From VFBF01 sp964530695 (GTDB lineage: Bacteria; Pseudomonadota; Alphaproteobacteria; Caulobacterales; Aquidulcibacteraceae), in the NCBI GenBank assembly GCA_964530695.1, contig CAZGYQ010000091.1, positions 1 to 13,702 of the forward strand: DNA of 13,702 nt, written 5' to 3'. Position numbers and translations under genes: made by a program. Positions 13,676 through 13,702 of the stretch are shown one piece after another (positions within the stretch are counted from its first letter, which is position 1; every line of letters starts with the position of its first letter). A model generated the notes under the pieces. The model was given only the letters and a program-made list of their open reading frames with translations, was not told the origin of the DNA and searched no databases.

Positions 13676-13702
13676 ATGCGGTGTTTGGTTCATCTCCCGT
13701 CT

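Noticed and set aside
11771..13693. 640-codon open frame on the minus strand opposite the ribonuclease, yacG and lyase genes
   Set aside because: Antisense shadow of three conserved genes; composition is Arg/Ser/Ala-rich and no domain is visible.
13639..13702. Possible start of a further plus-strand gene (ATG at 13639, open to the edge)
   Set aside because: Only 21 codons, no ribosome site and no recognisable family; the hairpin at 13658-13675 falls inside it. Not enough to call.

Overview
This GC-rich window carries a chromosomal, mostly housekeeping segment of an alphaproteobacterium. The main reason for that placement is the gene order murA – DUF2948 – hisD – UPF0262 – low-molecular-weight phosphatase – maf – short RNase E/G – yacG, which I know as an alphaproteobacterial arrangement. 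A Hyphomonadaceae, Parvularculaceae or Caulobacterales relative is plausible, but the sequence alone does not settle the family. I see no insertion sequence, phage gene, CRISPR array or attachment site.

Layout, left to right. (1) The 5' part of tyrS, minus strand, running off the left edge. (2) A 210-bp divergent intergenic region with two 12-bp palindromes and an AT-rich candidate -10. (3) A tightly packed plus-strand trio with stop/start overlaps: a membrane-anchored, cysteine-rich DUF3604 protein with a PHP-like metal-site pattern, a membrane-anchored SurA/parvulin-like folding factor, and a secreted-domain HupE/UreJ-type metal permease. (4) A small minus-strand phasin-like gene converging on the trio. 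(5) A tRNA-Thr(GGU) gene. (6) A 44-aa basic ORF followed by the long plus-strand cluster from murA to yacG. (7) An HMG-CoA lyase-type gene, then a short hairpin-bearing tail at the right edge.

How the genes fit together. The housekeeping cluster mixes cell-wall synthesis (murA), histidine synthesis (hisD), nucleotide-pool and septum control (maf), RNA processing (RNase E/G-like) and gyrase control (yacG). Three conserved but uncharacterised families (DUF2948, UPF0262, LMW phosphatase) sit among them. The infA gene I would expect between the phosphatase and maf is absent, and a short-chain dehydrogenase occupies that slot, translationally coupled to maf.

The most interesting part is the DUF3604 / PPIase / HupE-UreJ trio. 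All three proteins are predicted to act in or at the membrane and periplasm. The permease lies far from any hydrogenase or urease gene, and its predicted mature protein starts with histidine. I infer an uncharacterised metal-linked envelope system; its substrate and function cannot be read from the sequence.
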